Positions 34,763-47,035 are shown, counted from the first letter of the stretch. The stretch: DNA of 64,000 nt from Mytilus galloprovincialis (GCF_965363235.1 NC_134847.1:50778805-50842804), one strand, 5' to 3'. A program made the numbers and translations. The notes: generated by a model not told the origin, from the letters alone.

Positions 34763-37700
34763 ATGATTAGTAAAACAGGTTTCATGATGGGCTTCATTTT
34801 AATTTTCATTACACTGTTCACGCCAACGTTGATGTATAATTATAGCAATATCATACATAATCATTTTCTAATGTGTGGCCCAGACTATATGTGTGACCAT
34901 GTCTATATGAATTACTCATACTTACCTAACAATTCATACAAAAACATAGAACTATGTCCTGAATGTTTTTGTAATTCAACATGCATAATAAATGAAAATT
35001 GTTGCCCGGATTTTTTTTTTAAAATGCCAGAACAAACTTGCATAGATTCCATAATTCTCGATTCAACCTATTATCGAGTAACTGCCATATTTCCAATGGT
35101 GACGAGTTGTCCATATGGGTCAAATGATACTGAAATTGAATTATGCGCGAGGAACCCCACAACTGTAGAACGTATGAAAACTCCTCACGTGACGTCAACC
35201 AACATACCACTAACATACCTGAATAAACACTGCGCATCATGCCATGGACATACCACGTATCACCAATGGGATTTAAATATTTCTTGTTACCTGTTTTCTG
35301 ACTACAATTTCTTATCAACCTATCAACAGGTAATAGACGAGGCGATGGAAAAGGAGTGCTTTATTATGTATCAGATAGATACTCTTCCTGTTCGAAACTG
35401 TTCTCAAAATGAAGAAATACATTTTAACAAGTGTAACATGACAGGTATGTGGGACATATTCGATCCCGATATTCAGTACGCATGTGAATCCACATATAAA
35501 CTAGTTTACAAAGTGTACAAAAACATATTTTGTTTTATTTGTAATCCTATTCGTCGCATATACACGACAGATGTTCGAACTTGTAACTCAACTGGTTCCT
35601 GGAAACCTTTTGACCAAGGGCTCCATGATGCTTGTCAATACTATAACAACCCAGACAACAGTTCGTCATTTTTAAATGTATTTTGCTACTTGTGTAATAG
35701 AGATAACACTTTTAGTAATTCCTTTGTAGATGTAAATGCTAGTATCACTTATGGACGTAAAGGTAGCGTTACCTTTTATACTTTGCAAAATATAAGTGAC
35801 TTTAGTCTGTCGTTTTATAAGCAATATTTGAATGATCAGATGAAAATTACTCCAGTAACTGTCAATGATAAAGAAAATCAGAGTTTTACGTTAAACCTTA
35901 CAAATACTTTGCTAAAGGCATATGCATATAATCCATTTCTTCCTGGATTGTGCAATGAAGAGTTGTTGCCCCTGGATGCTCTTGATGTCATCAAACCGAT
36001 TATGACCCCATGTAGTTGTAATTTGTCAGCGATTTACGAAGGAAATTTACCACTTTGTTTAGATGTGTTATTGACCAATCCATTCATGTGTATGGGCAAT
36101 GTTATAAATTTTTTTGATGACTATAAACTCGAAGAATTTATGTATGCCGTGGTAGAAAGCTGCTCTCAAAATCTTAATTCTACATTATTAAGGGAAAAAT
36201 GTACCGGAAATGGTCAAGACATTTATTCATTACTCCCGGTCGTAGATACAGTTACGAATATTCAATACAAAAATTTTCATTGCTACATCTGTAATCAAGT
36301 TACGTTTATTGATGATGTTTTTTACAATGATCATTACCTTTTTCTGTTTTACATAAATATTATCTGCGAAAATGATGTCGACATTGTATATGATCGTTAT
36401 TTGTCTATATCTGATATTATTCTAACGGCTATGTTGAATAATTGTAGAATAAGCCTCAAAAAGCAAAACGAATTACCTGTAGAATGTCACAGGGACGGAT
36501 ATAACGACATCGTTCATCAGTGCGACGTTTCCGGAATATTGACGGAGTTTGATTTCGACATTCAGTGGGCATGTGAAAATCTAACGTATGCAGTATTACC
36601 TCAGACAAAGCATAAACAGACGATATTTAAAAACGTATTTTGCTCGATTTGTAACCCTCCAAATTTTAATGAAAATATCAAATCGAAATGTAACGAAACA
36701 GGTACGTGTCAGTATTTGGCTGATAATTTAACAACTGGATGTTTTGTGTTTCCAACGGTAATCAGGGAAATTCCATATAAAAACGAATTTTGTCACGCTT
36801 GTAACGAACAACCATGCATGATGGTATTTCAAGTCAATGAAACTGAAATTGACACATATACCATTCCATGTTTTCCCCCTTTTGAACCTTATTTGTGTAA
36901 TTTTCAAGGCCCAGGATGTGTTGTTCCATGTGATATTCCGGGAGTGAAAATTCGAAACTTGTTCCAAATTGATCAGACAAAAACAAGTGATGAACCATGG
37001 GATGTTCATTACTGTTCTGATGGACAGCTGTACGACAAAAATGAAGTAAGTACATTTTATGCTTTTTAGTAAATGTTTGTTTGTTTGAAGATTGTAACAC
37101 AGTGATGACAGCTGTAACCATATTTTGACTGTTTAACGATTATGTCTGTTTTGTTCACGAATCGTTGTAAAAATAACAGAATTTGATGCTACTGTCATAC
37201 AAGTGAGAGGTTTAGCTCTGTAAAACCAGGTTCAATCCACCATTTTCTATATTTGAAAATGTCTGTACCAAGTCCGGAATATGACAGTTGTTATTCATTC
37301 GTTTAATTTGTTTTATCATTTGTTTTTGGCATTTGATTAGAGACTTTCCGTTTTTAATTTTCATCGGAGTTCAGTATTTTTGTGACTTTATTTTTTGATA
37401 ATTATATGAAAATATAAAAACAAATGTGCCTAAATTTAATTCGGGAGACGAAGTAACAAGAAACAGTTTAACCTTGATAAAGTATGTCAGACGCAATTAC
37501 ACGTATTTTTAAACTATCATCACGTACACTCGAGATAATGGTCAAACAAACACATCCAAAGCCCAATTATGGGATAGATATTATCATGGATCTTATTTCT
37601 CCTTGTTGTTTTATGATATATTTTATGGACAAAAGAGTTGCTCGTGTCATGATTACTATGCGTTGCTTGTTTTTTCTACCTTGGTCGAAGTTAAAATTGT

Positions 37701-40700
37701 GCTGTTGTCTTTAAACTCCTGACGTAAATGGTCATCATCTTAATAATATTTTACTTTTTAAAGCGCTATAATTTAAACGCTATAACATTTTGTCTAGTTT
37801 TATTCGTTTTTAGCAAATCTTTTATTTTTGTCAATTTAAGTTTACCTTTTTATAAGCTTTATAAACTACCGATGATGACTCAAATTCACCAAAGGAGAAG
37901 GTATAAAGACAGGCGGAAGATACCAAAAGGATAGTCAAACTCGAAAAACAAACTGTCATTTCTTTAACATAAAGAAAAACAAAAAAATTGACCAAAAGAC
38001 AAAATCTACAAAACGCTACATACAAAACTTAACACTGTGCAACACAAACTTATTGCGGGATCTCAGAAGGGTATTCATAATTTAGATCATGTATTTGTCC
38101 AAACATGTTGTTTCTGTAGCAGGTCTACAATTACTTTAAAAGTCATTCAAGATTATTGATTATTGTCTACTTCGTTCAAAATAAAATTGAGAATGGAAAT
38201 GGGGAATGTGTCAAAGAGACAACAACCCGACCAAATAAAAAACAACAGCAGAGGGTCACCAACAGGTCTTCAATGTAGCGAGAAATTCCCGCACCCGGAG
38301 GCGTCCTTCAGCTGGCCCCTAAACAAATATATACTAGTCCAGTGATAATGAACACCATACTAATTTCCAAATTGTACACAAGAAACTAAAATTAAAATAA
38401 TACAAGACTAACAAAGGCCAGAGGCTCCTGACTTGGGACAGGCGCAAAAATGCGGCGGGGTTAAACATGTTTGTGAGATCTCAACCCTCCCCCTATACCT
38501 CTAACCAATGTAGTAAAGTAAACGCATAACAATACGCACATTAAAATTCAGTTCAAGAGAAATCCGAGTCTGATGTCAGAAGATGTAACCAAAGAAAATA
38601 AACAAAATGACAATAATACATAATTAACAACAGACTACTAGCAGTTAACTGACATGCCAGCTCCAGACTTCAATTAAACTGACTGAAAGATTATGATTTC
38701 ATCATATGAACATCAGGCACAATCCTTCCCGTTAGGGGTTAAGTATCATACCATCATAACATATATGAGAAGAACATAACCCGTGTCATGCCAACAACTG
38801 TTTTAAAAAAAATAATGTGTTTAGTTCCGATGCAAAGACCTTATCAGTGACTCAATATTAACGCCAAAATATGCAATCTTTAATGACTTGACAACAGTAT
38901 CGTAATTATATCCCTTCTAAATAAGCCTATTCAAAGGTTTTGTAAGTTTCTGAGGTGAATACTGACACCTTTGTGCTTTATAAAGAATATTACCATAAAA
39001 AAATGGATGTGAAATACCTGAACGTATTAGAAGTCTGCATGTTGAGCTATATTTACGAATGATGTCTTTATACCGATGATAAAATTTAGTAAATGTTTTG
39101 ACTAGTTTGTGATATCGAAAACCCTGGTGTAATAATTTTTCAGTAATACATAAATTTCTCTCGTTAAAATCTAAAACATTGTAACATACACGAGCGAATC
39201 GTACAAGTTGAGAAATATAAACACCGTAAGATGGTGACAAGGGTTATGTAGTTCTATCCGTCATACGATTGTGTGTTATGCTTTTAAAAGTGAATTACAA
39301 TTTCAATATTTGTATCCGGTCCACTTTTGTAATCTTTAAACATTGGGATATATCATCTGAACATACTAAACCACTCGTTTAATGGTTTCCATAGATATAT
39401 CGTATTCTGAATTGATTACTTTTTAATTCAACTGTTTGTTTTTTTCATTTTCTTCAGAAAAACTGTCGCAACATCACGTGCTTTCCAGGAAGGCATTTCG
39501 GGCAAATCTTTTAATGGTTTCCACTCGTTTAATGGTTTCCATAGATATATCGTATTCTGAATTGATTACTTTTTAATTCAACTGTTTGTTTTTTTCATTT
39601 TCTTCAGAAAAACTGTCGCAACATCACGTGCTTTCCAGGAAGGCATATCGGGCCAATCTTTTCTTGATTCTGAATTTTGGTATTCCAACACCAAATTGTA
39701 CCATCTGTTTTATTGGATAAGTGCTGCTAAATATTTAGTTATCTTTGCAATGTCTTGTGTAGTTCTATCCGTCATACGATTGTGTGTTATGCTTTTAAAA
39801 GTGAATTACAATTTCAATATTTGTATCCGGTCCACTTTTGTAATCTTTAAACATTGGGATATATCATCTGAACATACTAAACCACTCGTTTAATGGTTTC
39901 CATAGATATATCGTATTCTGAATTGATTACTTTTTAATTCAACTGTTTGTTTTTTTTTCATTTTCTTCAGAAAAACTGTCGCAACATCACGTGCTTTCCA
40001 GGAAGGCATTTGATTGGTGGAAGTTGCGACCCTTTGTTCACAGTCACCAGGAATATAAGATACAACTTAGAGGTCTTCGTTAGAAATGCTGATTCACCAA
40101 AACAGTTTAATGGAACAGAGAAAATCATATTACGATGGTTTGAAAATATTGTTAGAAATCATTCAATTGGTACAACTAGTCTGGTTATTCTTAAAACTGA
40201 AACATTTTCAAATTTTCCATGTTCGTTAGGTCAGTCAAATCCAAACGTATTTACGTATATTGCATTTGATGTGTTCATAGAATCAAACATTTATCGGAAT
40301 GACCTTGAACAATCACTTCTGAAAATGGTTCCTGAAAACTCGGATTTTGAGAAGGACAATGATACATTTAGCATGGAAATATCTCTAGCTTCCGCATTCT
40401 CTGATCTACTCACTTTTGTTCACATGGCTAGGGAATTTAGATACGAGTCGAAATGCTGGAAATTGGAAGAAAACACCGAACTTTTAAATAAATACGGAAA
40501 TTATAAATCAACAAAAATCAATAGACAAATTGTCTGCCCACAGTTTGTTTTTGACGCCGACCAATATACAATAGATGGTTCTTCTGTTCTACTCATAAAA
40601 TACAAAATAATAATTCATTACGACATATTCTTAATAGATTCAAATAACAAAATTAGAATTTGTGTCGATGATTTCCTTTCATTCCTATTAAATAGATATA

Positions 40701-41614
40701 TCAAATCATCCACAGAATATGCTCTGGAAATAACGACAATTGTATGTACATGCGTTTCTTTATTTTGCTTGCTAGTAACTTTTATTACCTACTGCATTTT
40801 CCCGATACTGAGAACCTTACCTGGCAAAAATAATATGTGTCTCATATTGTCCCTTTTAATTGCACAGACATGTTTGCAATTTGGAACCATTTGGACTGAT
40901 CGTATACTCATCTGTAAAGCCATTGGTATCATCCTTCATGTGTTTTGGTTGTCAACATTCGCCTGCATGAACGTGTGTTCATATCATATGTATTCTGTGT
41001 TTACCACTTTCAGACCAACCAGTAGTATGTCAGAGAATAATGGACTCTTCTTAAGATATGTTTGTTATTCATACGGAACGCCTTTCATTATAGTTATCAT
41101 TAATATAGCCACTCAAATTAAGCTGTCAGGTGGAGCAAACATTGGTTATGGTGGGTCTAATTGTTTTATATCAGCTATTCCCCAAATCGCTGCGTTTATT
41201 TGTCCAGTAGGGGTCATCTGTGTGATAAATATTTGGTTATTTGGGTTCACAGCTTACACAATATACACAAGACCAATCATTCGGAGCACCGCAAACGATA
41301 AACAAGATTTTTATGTGTACTTTAAGCTTTTCTCGCTAACCGGAATCACGTGGATTGGGCAAATAGTAGACTCATTTATTCCATTATCAGTGTTTTCGTT
41401 TGTTGTCACCATACTTACAGGTTTACAAGGGTTATTCATTTTCCTTAGTTTCGTTTGTAACAAACGAGTATACAATTTGTTTTTGGGTATGTGCAAATAT
41501 AATCATAGCGAAAGTGTTCGAGAAAGTATCAGATTGTATTCACTGTATGAAGTAAATGGCCATGAAAAGTGTATTAAACGCTACCCTATTACAAAATCAT
41601 CAAAGATCTCCTAA
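34763..41614 (+). CDS. Adhesion/Methuselah-like 7TM receptor with Cys-repeat ectodomain
   Basis: Coding exons 34763-37045 and 39971-41614 (phase 0 junction: 'KNE' then 'KNCRNITC') give about 1308 residues. The upstream AG at 34694 ('tctcttttcag') suggests a preceding non-coding exon. ATG 34763 was chosen because a signal peptide follows ('MISKTGFMMGFILIFITLFT'); the first ATG after that AG (34695) is out of frame. The ectodomain repeats a module 'C..TG.W..FD.....AC' followed by 'YKN.FC..CN', for example KNIFCFICN, LNVFCYLCN, KNFHCYICN, KNVFCSICN and KNEFCHACN. It has many N-glycosylation sequons. Exon 2 adds a second extracellular region and the seven helices (about residues 1010-1260), with class B/adhesion-type motifs 'LRTLPGKNNMCL' before TM2 and 'LFSLTGITWIGQ' in TM6. 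No GPS autocleavage motif (HL-T/S) was seen. The tail is about 50 residues. The ligand is unknown. Confidence 0.87.
37189..37400 (+). repeat. Most complete copy of the common ~210-bp mussel repeat
   Basis: Runs from 'ctactgtcatacaagtgag' through 'aaccaggttcaatccacc', 'ggaatatgacagttgttatt' and 'gactttccgtttttaatttt' to 'gttcagtatttttgtgactt'. It lies in the receptor intron. It has no coding capacity and looks like a SINE or other short non-autonomous family. Shorter copies are noted elsewhere in this list. Confidence 0.65.
37905..38075 (-). mobile_element. Retroelement 3'-end fragment
   Basis: A diverged relative of 17790-17945: 'aagataccaaaaggatagtc', 'ccaaaagacaaaatc', 'cactgtgcaacac' and 'tcagaagggtatt' occur in the same order. 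It is an old fragment in the receptor intron. Confidence 0.5.
38186..39243 (-). mobile_element. Retroelement with reverse-transcriptase C-terminal region
   Basis: About 1.06 kb on the minus strand. The part at 38917-39240 encodes 'SYGVYISQLVRFARVC', 'ITEKLLHQGFRYHKLVKTF' and 'ISHPFFYGNILYKAQR', the C-terminal portion of a reverse-transcriptase polyprotein family that I have seen widely in invertebrate genomes. The remainder is its 3' region. It is 5'-truncated and fossil. Its upstream end abuts the duplicated intron segment at 39247. Confidence 0.72.
39247..40009 (+). repeat. Triplicated intron end and exon start of the 7TM exon
   Basis: The segment holding the polypyrimidine tract, the acceptor 'ttttcttcag' and the first 39 bases of the 7TM exon (KNCRNITCFPGRH) occurs three times, with exon starts at 39458, 39608 and 39971. 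The first and third copies also share about 150 bases of upstream intron ('gtagttctatccgtcatacg' at 39247 and 39759). Only the third continues into the receptor. After the shared 13 codons, copies 1 and 2 diverge and reach stops within about 7-10 codons. Confidence 0.9.
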
Positions 41615-43718
41615 ATGTTGAACTTACTTGTTGTTTGCGCCGATTGGTAAAATACAGTTATCGTGTACATTAGAAAACATTGAATACAGAAATATTGCAT
41701 TATTACCATTGTCTTATTTAGTGTCAGTGTTTTAAAAGTGTTTTACATTGAATGTCTTGAATTTTACAGAAATGTATATTTATTATAAATTGATAGTATA
41801 TAGATAAAGGCAGACAAATATGAAGGCTTCGTGTGCTTGTTCTCGAGATGTAAGCCACTGAAAAGGTGGCAGGGAAAATTTTCTCTAGACTTTCTTCCAT
41901 TTAACATTGTCATACTTTACCTTAAAAAAAGTATGAGAAAAAAAACCATGAAAACATTGGAAAAGAAAAGTAGGGTCTAGCTGAGATTTCCAAATATTGG
42001 GCAAACATTAATGTTTATATTTATGTTGTATCGTCTTATTCCGATTCGTATATGTACTTTTGTTTTGGTTTTCATGCTCTAAAATACGATATAATTTCCC
42101 ACACAGATAAGCAGTTTTTATTATCAAATTGGACTCTGCAAGTAATATGAATAATTACCGTATATTTTGTAGGCGTTTGCTTTCATGTTAGTCAAATGAA
42201 AATATAACATGCAGCCTCTTGTTACATGACTAATCGAACAATCAGGTTGTTTTCCCATCATTCATGTAATCAGGTCTGTTAGCGTTTTTTAAACCAATGC
42301 ATGATCACTTTTTACTTGAACATGATCCAGAATAAATAGACTGCTTCCTGGTATGCCAATCAAATATCAAAGCTTCAATTTCGCAGTATCATCGAAATGT
42401 TTTAATATTGTTTGTCGGATAAATTGTAACGAGTGAATTACATGTCGAACTCTTCAGAAACAAAAAGAGTGACCTCGGTATCTTTTAACAACGTTGTGCA
42501 CTACAAAAATGTGTCATAGATCGAGAACATTGCATATGGGGTAGACTTGTATTTTTTCAACAACAAGTGGATTTCAGATCCGTTAATTTTAATTTTTAGG
42601 TTGCAACCTACAAAGGTATATCTGATTTTGAATATGAAAATATGATAAGATTCTGTATTATTTTTATATGGAGCCTTAACTCAGGTGGGCTTTTTTATTT
42701 TTTGAACTTCAAGTCGATTTAAGAACCATGCTAATTTTGATTTCTAGGTTGCAACTTTACGGGGTAAATCTGATTTTAGATATTGAAATATAATAAGATT
42801 CTGTATTATTTGTAAAAGTCTTTAAACCAGGTGTAATACAACTTTAATAAAATGCATACAAAAATCCTGTCGAATGAGATAGCCAAAATTACATAAAACT
42901 TTTGAAATGTTTTCCTTTCATTCGATCAGGTTTGTAACTTTTTGTCAAACATAATCATTTGTACGTAGCTTTTAATGAAGTGTGTCATACACGTACAATT
43001 CTGCATTATAATACTTTCTATCACACTTAGTCTTTTTTCAATGTTTTGTATGTTATAAAAGTGTATGGTATATATGCAGATATTTGATCTATGTTGAGCA
43101 CTTTGAACGATTTAACAGACGAGTTCAACTTTATTTATTGTCATTTACTTTGTCTAGATAGGTGCACACGTTGTTGTTGTCGTTTTCATTTTCAATATTA
43201 GACGTTCGTTATTCAAATGTGTTGCTAAATGTTTGATATTTTTCATGAATAAATATTGATTCTATTTAAGTGGAGTTGTGTAATACTTTATGCCACTTTA
43301 CAGTATTATAAAACTAAACATATGCTTGAAGAATTTATATCATTCACAGACCAAAACCGTTTCTTTTCAATATTTTTCGTTGCACAGAGAGGTTTCTCAT
43401 TGGTTGCCTATCAATGTGTTGCAAGAAAAAAAACACAAAAAAGTTTTCTACAAAAAATATTTTATAAATCAAAATTAAAGTGATATTATATAAAGTATGT
43501 ACAATACCTAGACCTTAAAAGTCAGTCTGTATTGTTTTGTATGTCATGATACATATCAGTTAAAATCTAATAATTTACTTTTGGATGTAACGCGTCTTCT
43601 GATGGCTGACGTTATTTTGTTATGAGCCCATAGACATGATTTAGTCATGTGACCGTAACGTCATCAACGTTTTTTCATGGTTTTCTACGGTTTAAAATGG
43701 AATTTAGAATTAAATTAT
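41615..43718. other. Receptor 3' flank, gene-less
   Basis: AT-rich. Two diverged copies of a ~170-bp block share 'ggttgcaac', 'atctgatttt.a', 'tgaaatataataagattctg' and 'tattattt' (about 42598-42680 and 42746-42830). No gene was recognised. Confidence 0.35.
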
Positions 43719-43873
43719 AAGAAATGACTGTAGTATTTTTTCTGACTATTCGAAATAACATAAAAAATGTGGTGCACACTGTTACATAACCCGCTACGCG
43801 CGTTATTCAGTGTGCACCAAACTATTTATGTTATTTCTTCATAGACAGAAAAAATATTACAGTCATTCCTTAA
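43719..43873. repeat. Foldback element, ~70-bp arms
   Basis: The left arm begins 'aagaaatgactgtagtattt' and the right arm ends with its near-complement. They meet at a short GC-rich loop 'ccgctacgcgc' near 43795. Arm identity is roughly 85-90% by eye, with 'gtgcacactg' and 'cagtgtgcac' next to the loop. Confidence 0.8.
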
Positions 43874-43954
43874 TTAAAGTTAAAAATATCATTTGTTTCA
43901 TTTATTCAGTCTGGCAAAAATTATATTTATATGTTCATATTGTTTGTATTGTTA

Positions 43955-44240
43955 AGAAATTTCCATCATGGAAAAATTGGGTAAAACATTTAGCGGAAAT
44001 TTGATGTACAGAAATTTCCATAGAGGAAAAAAATCCTCAAAAGAAATAGTAGTTGACAAGATTTCCTGACAGGAAAAAGAATTTCCTTTATGGAAAATTT
44101 GATGCAGTAAATTTCTTTAAAGGAAATAGAATTTCCTCAAAAGAAATAGAATTTCCTCAAAGGAAAAATATATGCAACAATTGTCCTACAGAAAATCTTT
44201 TTTCACTCGAGGAAGAAAAAAAAATCCTCTAAGGAAATTT
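43955..44240. repeat. Array of ~10 short TTTCC/GGAAA palindromes
   Basis: Successive small inverted repeats of the form 'aatttcc-N4-ggaaatt' (for example 'gaatttcctcaaaggaaa', 'gatttcctgacaggaaaa', 'aatttcctttatggaaaatt') occur every 20-35 bases. The middle four bases vary while the arms are conserved. No coding content. Confidence 0.8.
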
Positions 44241-45134
44241 AAAAAAAAATGCAATAACGTTTTCGACAGTGGTGCTAGAGCTAAGAATTTTTAGGAAAAA
44301 TATTAGGGAAACCAATACCAACCAAGTTACCAACTTTATTTTGACCTACCTCCAAAGATTAAGGTGACAACTTTTGCACTCAGCGGAATTGCAAACTTGT
44401 TCCGAAGTCTGTTATTCATTATAATTTTCCCCTTCCGCTAGATAACGTGATACCAAAATGCACCTATTATGAAAGTTGTTTCATTTACGTTTAGTTATGA
44501 TCCAGTTTTCATTCTGTTATTATTTTGTTTATGTGTCCTTATTGACTATACATAAAGTACTTAATATACTGATTATAAACAGACATTGTTCAATTTTATC
44601 GTATCCTAGCCTATAGTCAGTGGAAGTTTAAAGATTTAGAAAAGTGAAACTTTAATATTAAGAATTTTATTTTTCATACGCGTTTTTACAAAAAAAGACA
44701 CTTCTTATGTATTTTGATATCTATAATTGTTTTCGTATTATATTATACAGTTGTCACAGTGTTAGTGCAGTGTAAATGTGGGATCTGGCAAGATGGCCCT
44801 ATAATTCTACGTTAGACAATATGCTACAATATGCCGAATTCTTGGGAAAGCATTATTTAGGTTATGGCCTAGCGTCAGTGTGGAGACGGACTACTCGTTC
44901 CCTCTTATTCCATTAGAGGAACTTTTGTTACTTCTGTTAACAGAAGACCATCTACTTGCCAATATTACAAATGTCGGTGGTTTGTATCGTCTTGCCATAC
45001 CTCGTTTACTGTTTTTGTCCCTGCGGCCGATCTTATTACACTAAGTATTTCTTGTATTGTTTAACCTTTAATCAGAAAATAGGAGATGTGGATTGATTGC
45101 CTATGAGACAACTCAACTATACAAACAACGTGGT
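44241..45134. other. Gene-less spacer
   Basis: No exon was recognised. A SINE-like fragment ('aggagatgtggattgattgc', 'tgagacaactcaact') lies at about 45071-45130. Confidence 0.35.
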
Positions 45135-46000
45135 GTGAATAAACTCATCATAAATACCAAGATTGAAATTTAATATATGCGCCAGACGCGTGTTTCGTCT
45201 ACAAAGAACTCATCAGTGACGCTGGAATAAAAATATGTTAAAAAGGCCAAGTAAAGAAAGAAGATGATGAGCATTTGATGATAAAAAATAAATCCCTTAA
45301 AGTTTTGCCAAGTACAGCTAAGGTAATCTTTTCCTGATGTAGAAAGCCTTAGTATTTCAAAAATTCAAAGTTTTGACAACAGTTAATTTATAATCATGAA
45401 CATATCAATGATAACTCAAGACAACACAGAAGTGCTGACTACCGGGCTGGTGATACTCTCGGGGAATTAAAACTCCACCAGCAGTGGCAACGACAAAGTG
45501 GTTGTAAATAAACTCATCATAGATACCAGGATTGAAATTTAATATGTGCGCCAAACGCGCGTTTCGTCTACAAAAGAGTCATCAGTGCACTCGAATAAAA
45601 ACATGTTAAAAAGGACAAATAAAGTACGAAGATGAGGAGCATTGAAAACCACAAATTCCTAAAAGCTTTGCCAAGTACAGCTAAGGTAATCTTTTCCTGA
45701 GGTAGAAAGCCTTAGTATTTCAAAAATTAAAAGTTTTGTAAACAGTTAATTTATAATTTTGGTAATACCTTTGAGTAAAAACGATTACACCAGCAGTGGC
45801 ATCGACCCAGTGGTTGTAAATAAATTATCATAGATACCAGGATTGAAATTTTATATTTGCGCCAGACGCGCGTTTCGTCTACAAAAGACTCACGAGTTAC
45901 GGTGGAATAAAAAAAAACGTTAAAAAGACCAAATAATGTACGAAGTTCAAGAGCTTTGCGGACCAAAAATCCCTAAAAACTTTGTTAAATACAACTTAAG
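45135..46000 (-). mobile_element. Tandem retrozyme-like cluster (three units)
   Basis: Hammerhead regions lie at 45179-45222, 45548-45590 and 45861-45901 on the minus strand, with spacings of about 370 and 312 bases. Each begins with 'accaggattgaaatt' (plus-strand reading; slightly changed in the first) and is followed by the body ('gccaagtacagctaaggtaa', 'ctgaggtagaaagccttag', 'cacagaagtgctgactacc'). All three ribozyme cores carry some change relative to 46589-46632. Confidence 0.78.
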
Positions 46001-46374
46001 TAATCAACAATAGGTGACCGTACCTTACCACCATCAAAAATGAACTAAAATCCAGAACTCATGCGGCCGATTTTATTCTTGAAATATTTATATCTTTGAA
46101 TAAACGATCAAATGTTTATATCTCAACCAACCCTATTATCATAAAACGTTTCAAGAGAGAACGGAAATGAGGCATAAAAGATTTAATCCTGTCGACTCAA
46201 TGACATACGAGTTTTACTCAGTCCCTAGGAGGTCTAAAGTAGATTGTATTAACTAAATATGTGAGTTAGATTACGACGATGGATATTTTCAACGACCTTG
46301 ACTGACTATACAGCCCTTGCATGGTCGGTGTTTAGATTACAAATCCTTCTTTGCAAACTTAAATGTTAACAAGC

Positions 46375-47035
46375 ACTTTTTGGGCTGACATGAATTATCA
46401 TTGGTATTGTTAAAATTATAAATTAACTGTTTAGAAAATTCAGATTTTTTTTGAAATAATAAGGTTTTTCTACCTCAGGCATAGATTACCTTAGATGTAT
46501 TTGGCAACACTTTTAGGAATTTTGGATCTCAATGCTCTTCAACTTCGTTCTTTATTTGGGTTTTTTTAAAACTTTTTTTTGGACTCGAGCGTCACTGATG
46601 AGTCTTTTGAAGACGAAACGCGCGTCTGGCGTATATATAGAATTTAGTCCTGGTATCTATGATGAGTTTATTTACAACCACTGGGTGGATGCCACTGCTG
46701 GTGGAGATTTATATCCCCGAGGGTATCACAAGACCAGTAGTCAGCACATTTTGTGCTGACATGAATTATAATTGGTATAGTTATATTTATAAATTAACTG
46801 TTTACAAAATTTTGAATTGTTTGAAATACTAAGGCTTTTCTACCTCAGGCATAGATTACCTTAGCTGTATTTGGCAACACCTTTAGGAATTTGGGATCTC
46901 AATGCTCTTCAACTTCGTTCTTTATTTGGGTTTTTTTTTTACTTTTTTGGACTTGAGCGTCACTGATGAGTCTTTTGTAGACGAACAGTGCGTCTGGCGT
47001 ATATATAGAATTTAGTCCTTGTATCTATTTTATTA
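46375..47035 (+). mobile_element. Tandem retrozyme-like cluster (partial unit plus full unit)
   Basis: The same family as 45135-46000, in the opposite orientation. The predicted cleavage positions 46626 and 46994 are 368 bases apart, defining one full monomer. A partial unit precedes it and a tail of about 35 bases follows. The body contains 'gcatagattaccttagctgt', 'tctcaatgctcttcaacttc' and 'atctatgatgagtttattta'. Confidence 0.8.
46589..46632 (+). ncRNA. Candidate type I hammerhead ribozyme (best copy)
   Basis: GCGTCA (46589-46594) pairs with TGGCGT (46627-46632) as stem I. CTGATGA is at 46595-46601, stem II GTCT/AGAC at 46602-46614 and GAAA at 46615-46618. The cleavage triplet GTC ends at 46626. 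Stem III is only the A-U and C-G pairs around GCGC, so the single motif may be weak and the dimer may be the active form, as is known for short-stem-III hammerheads. The second unit's ribozyme (46957-47000) has a damaged GAAA box. Confidence 0.75.

Noticed and set aside
39696-39893. 65-codon hydrophobic open frame between the duplicated exon starts
   Set aside because: It spans intron sequence that is duplicated elsewhere in the intron and has no splice support.
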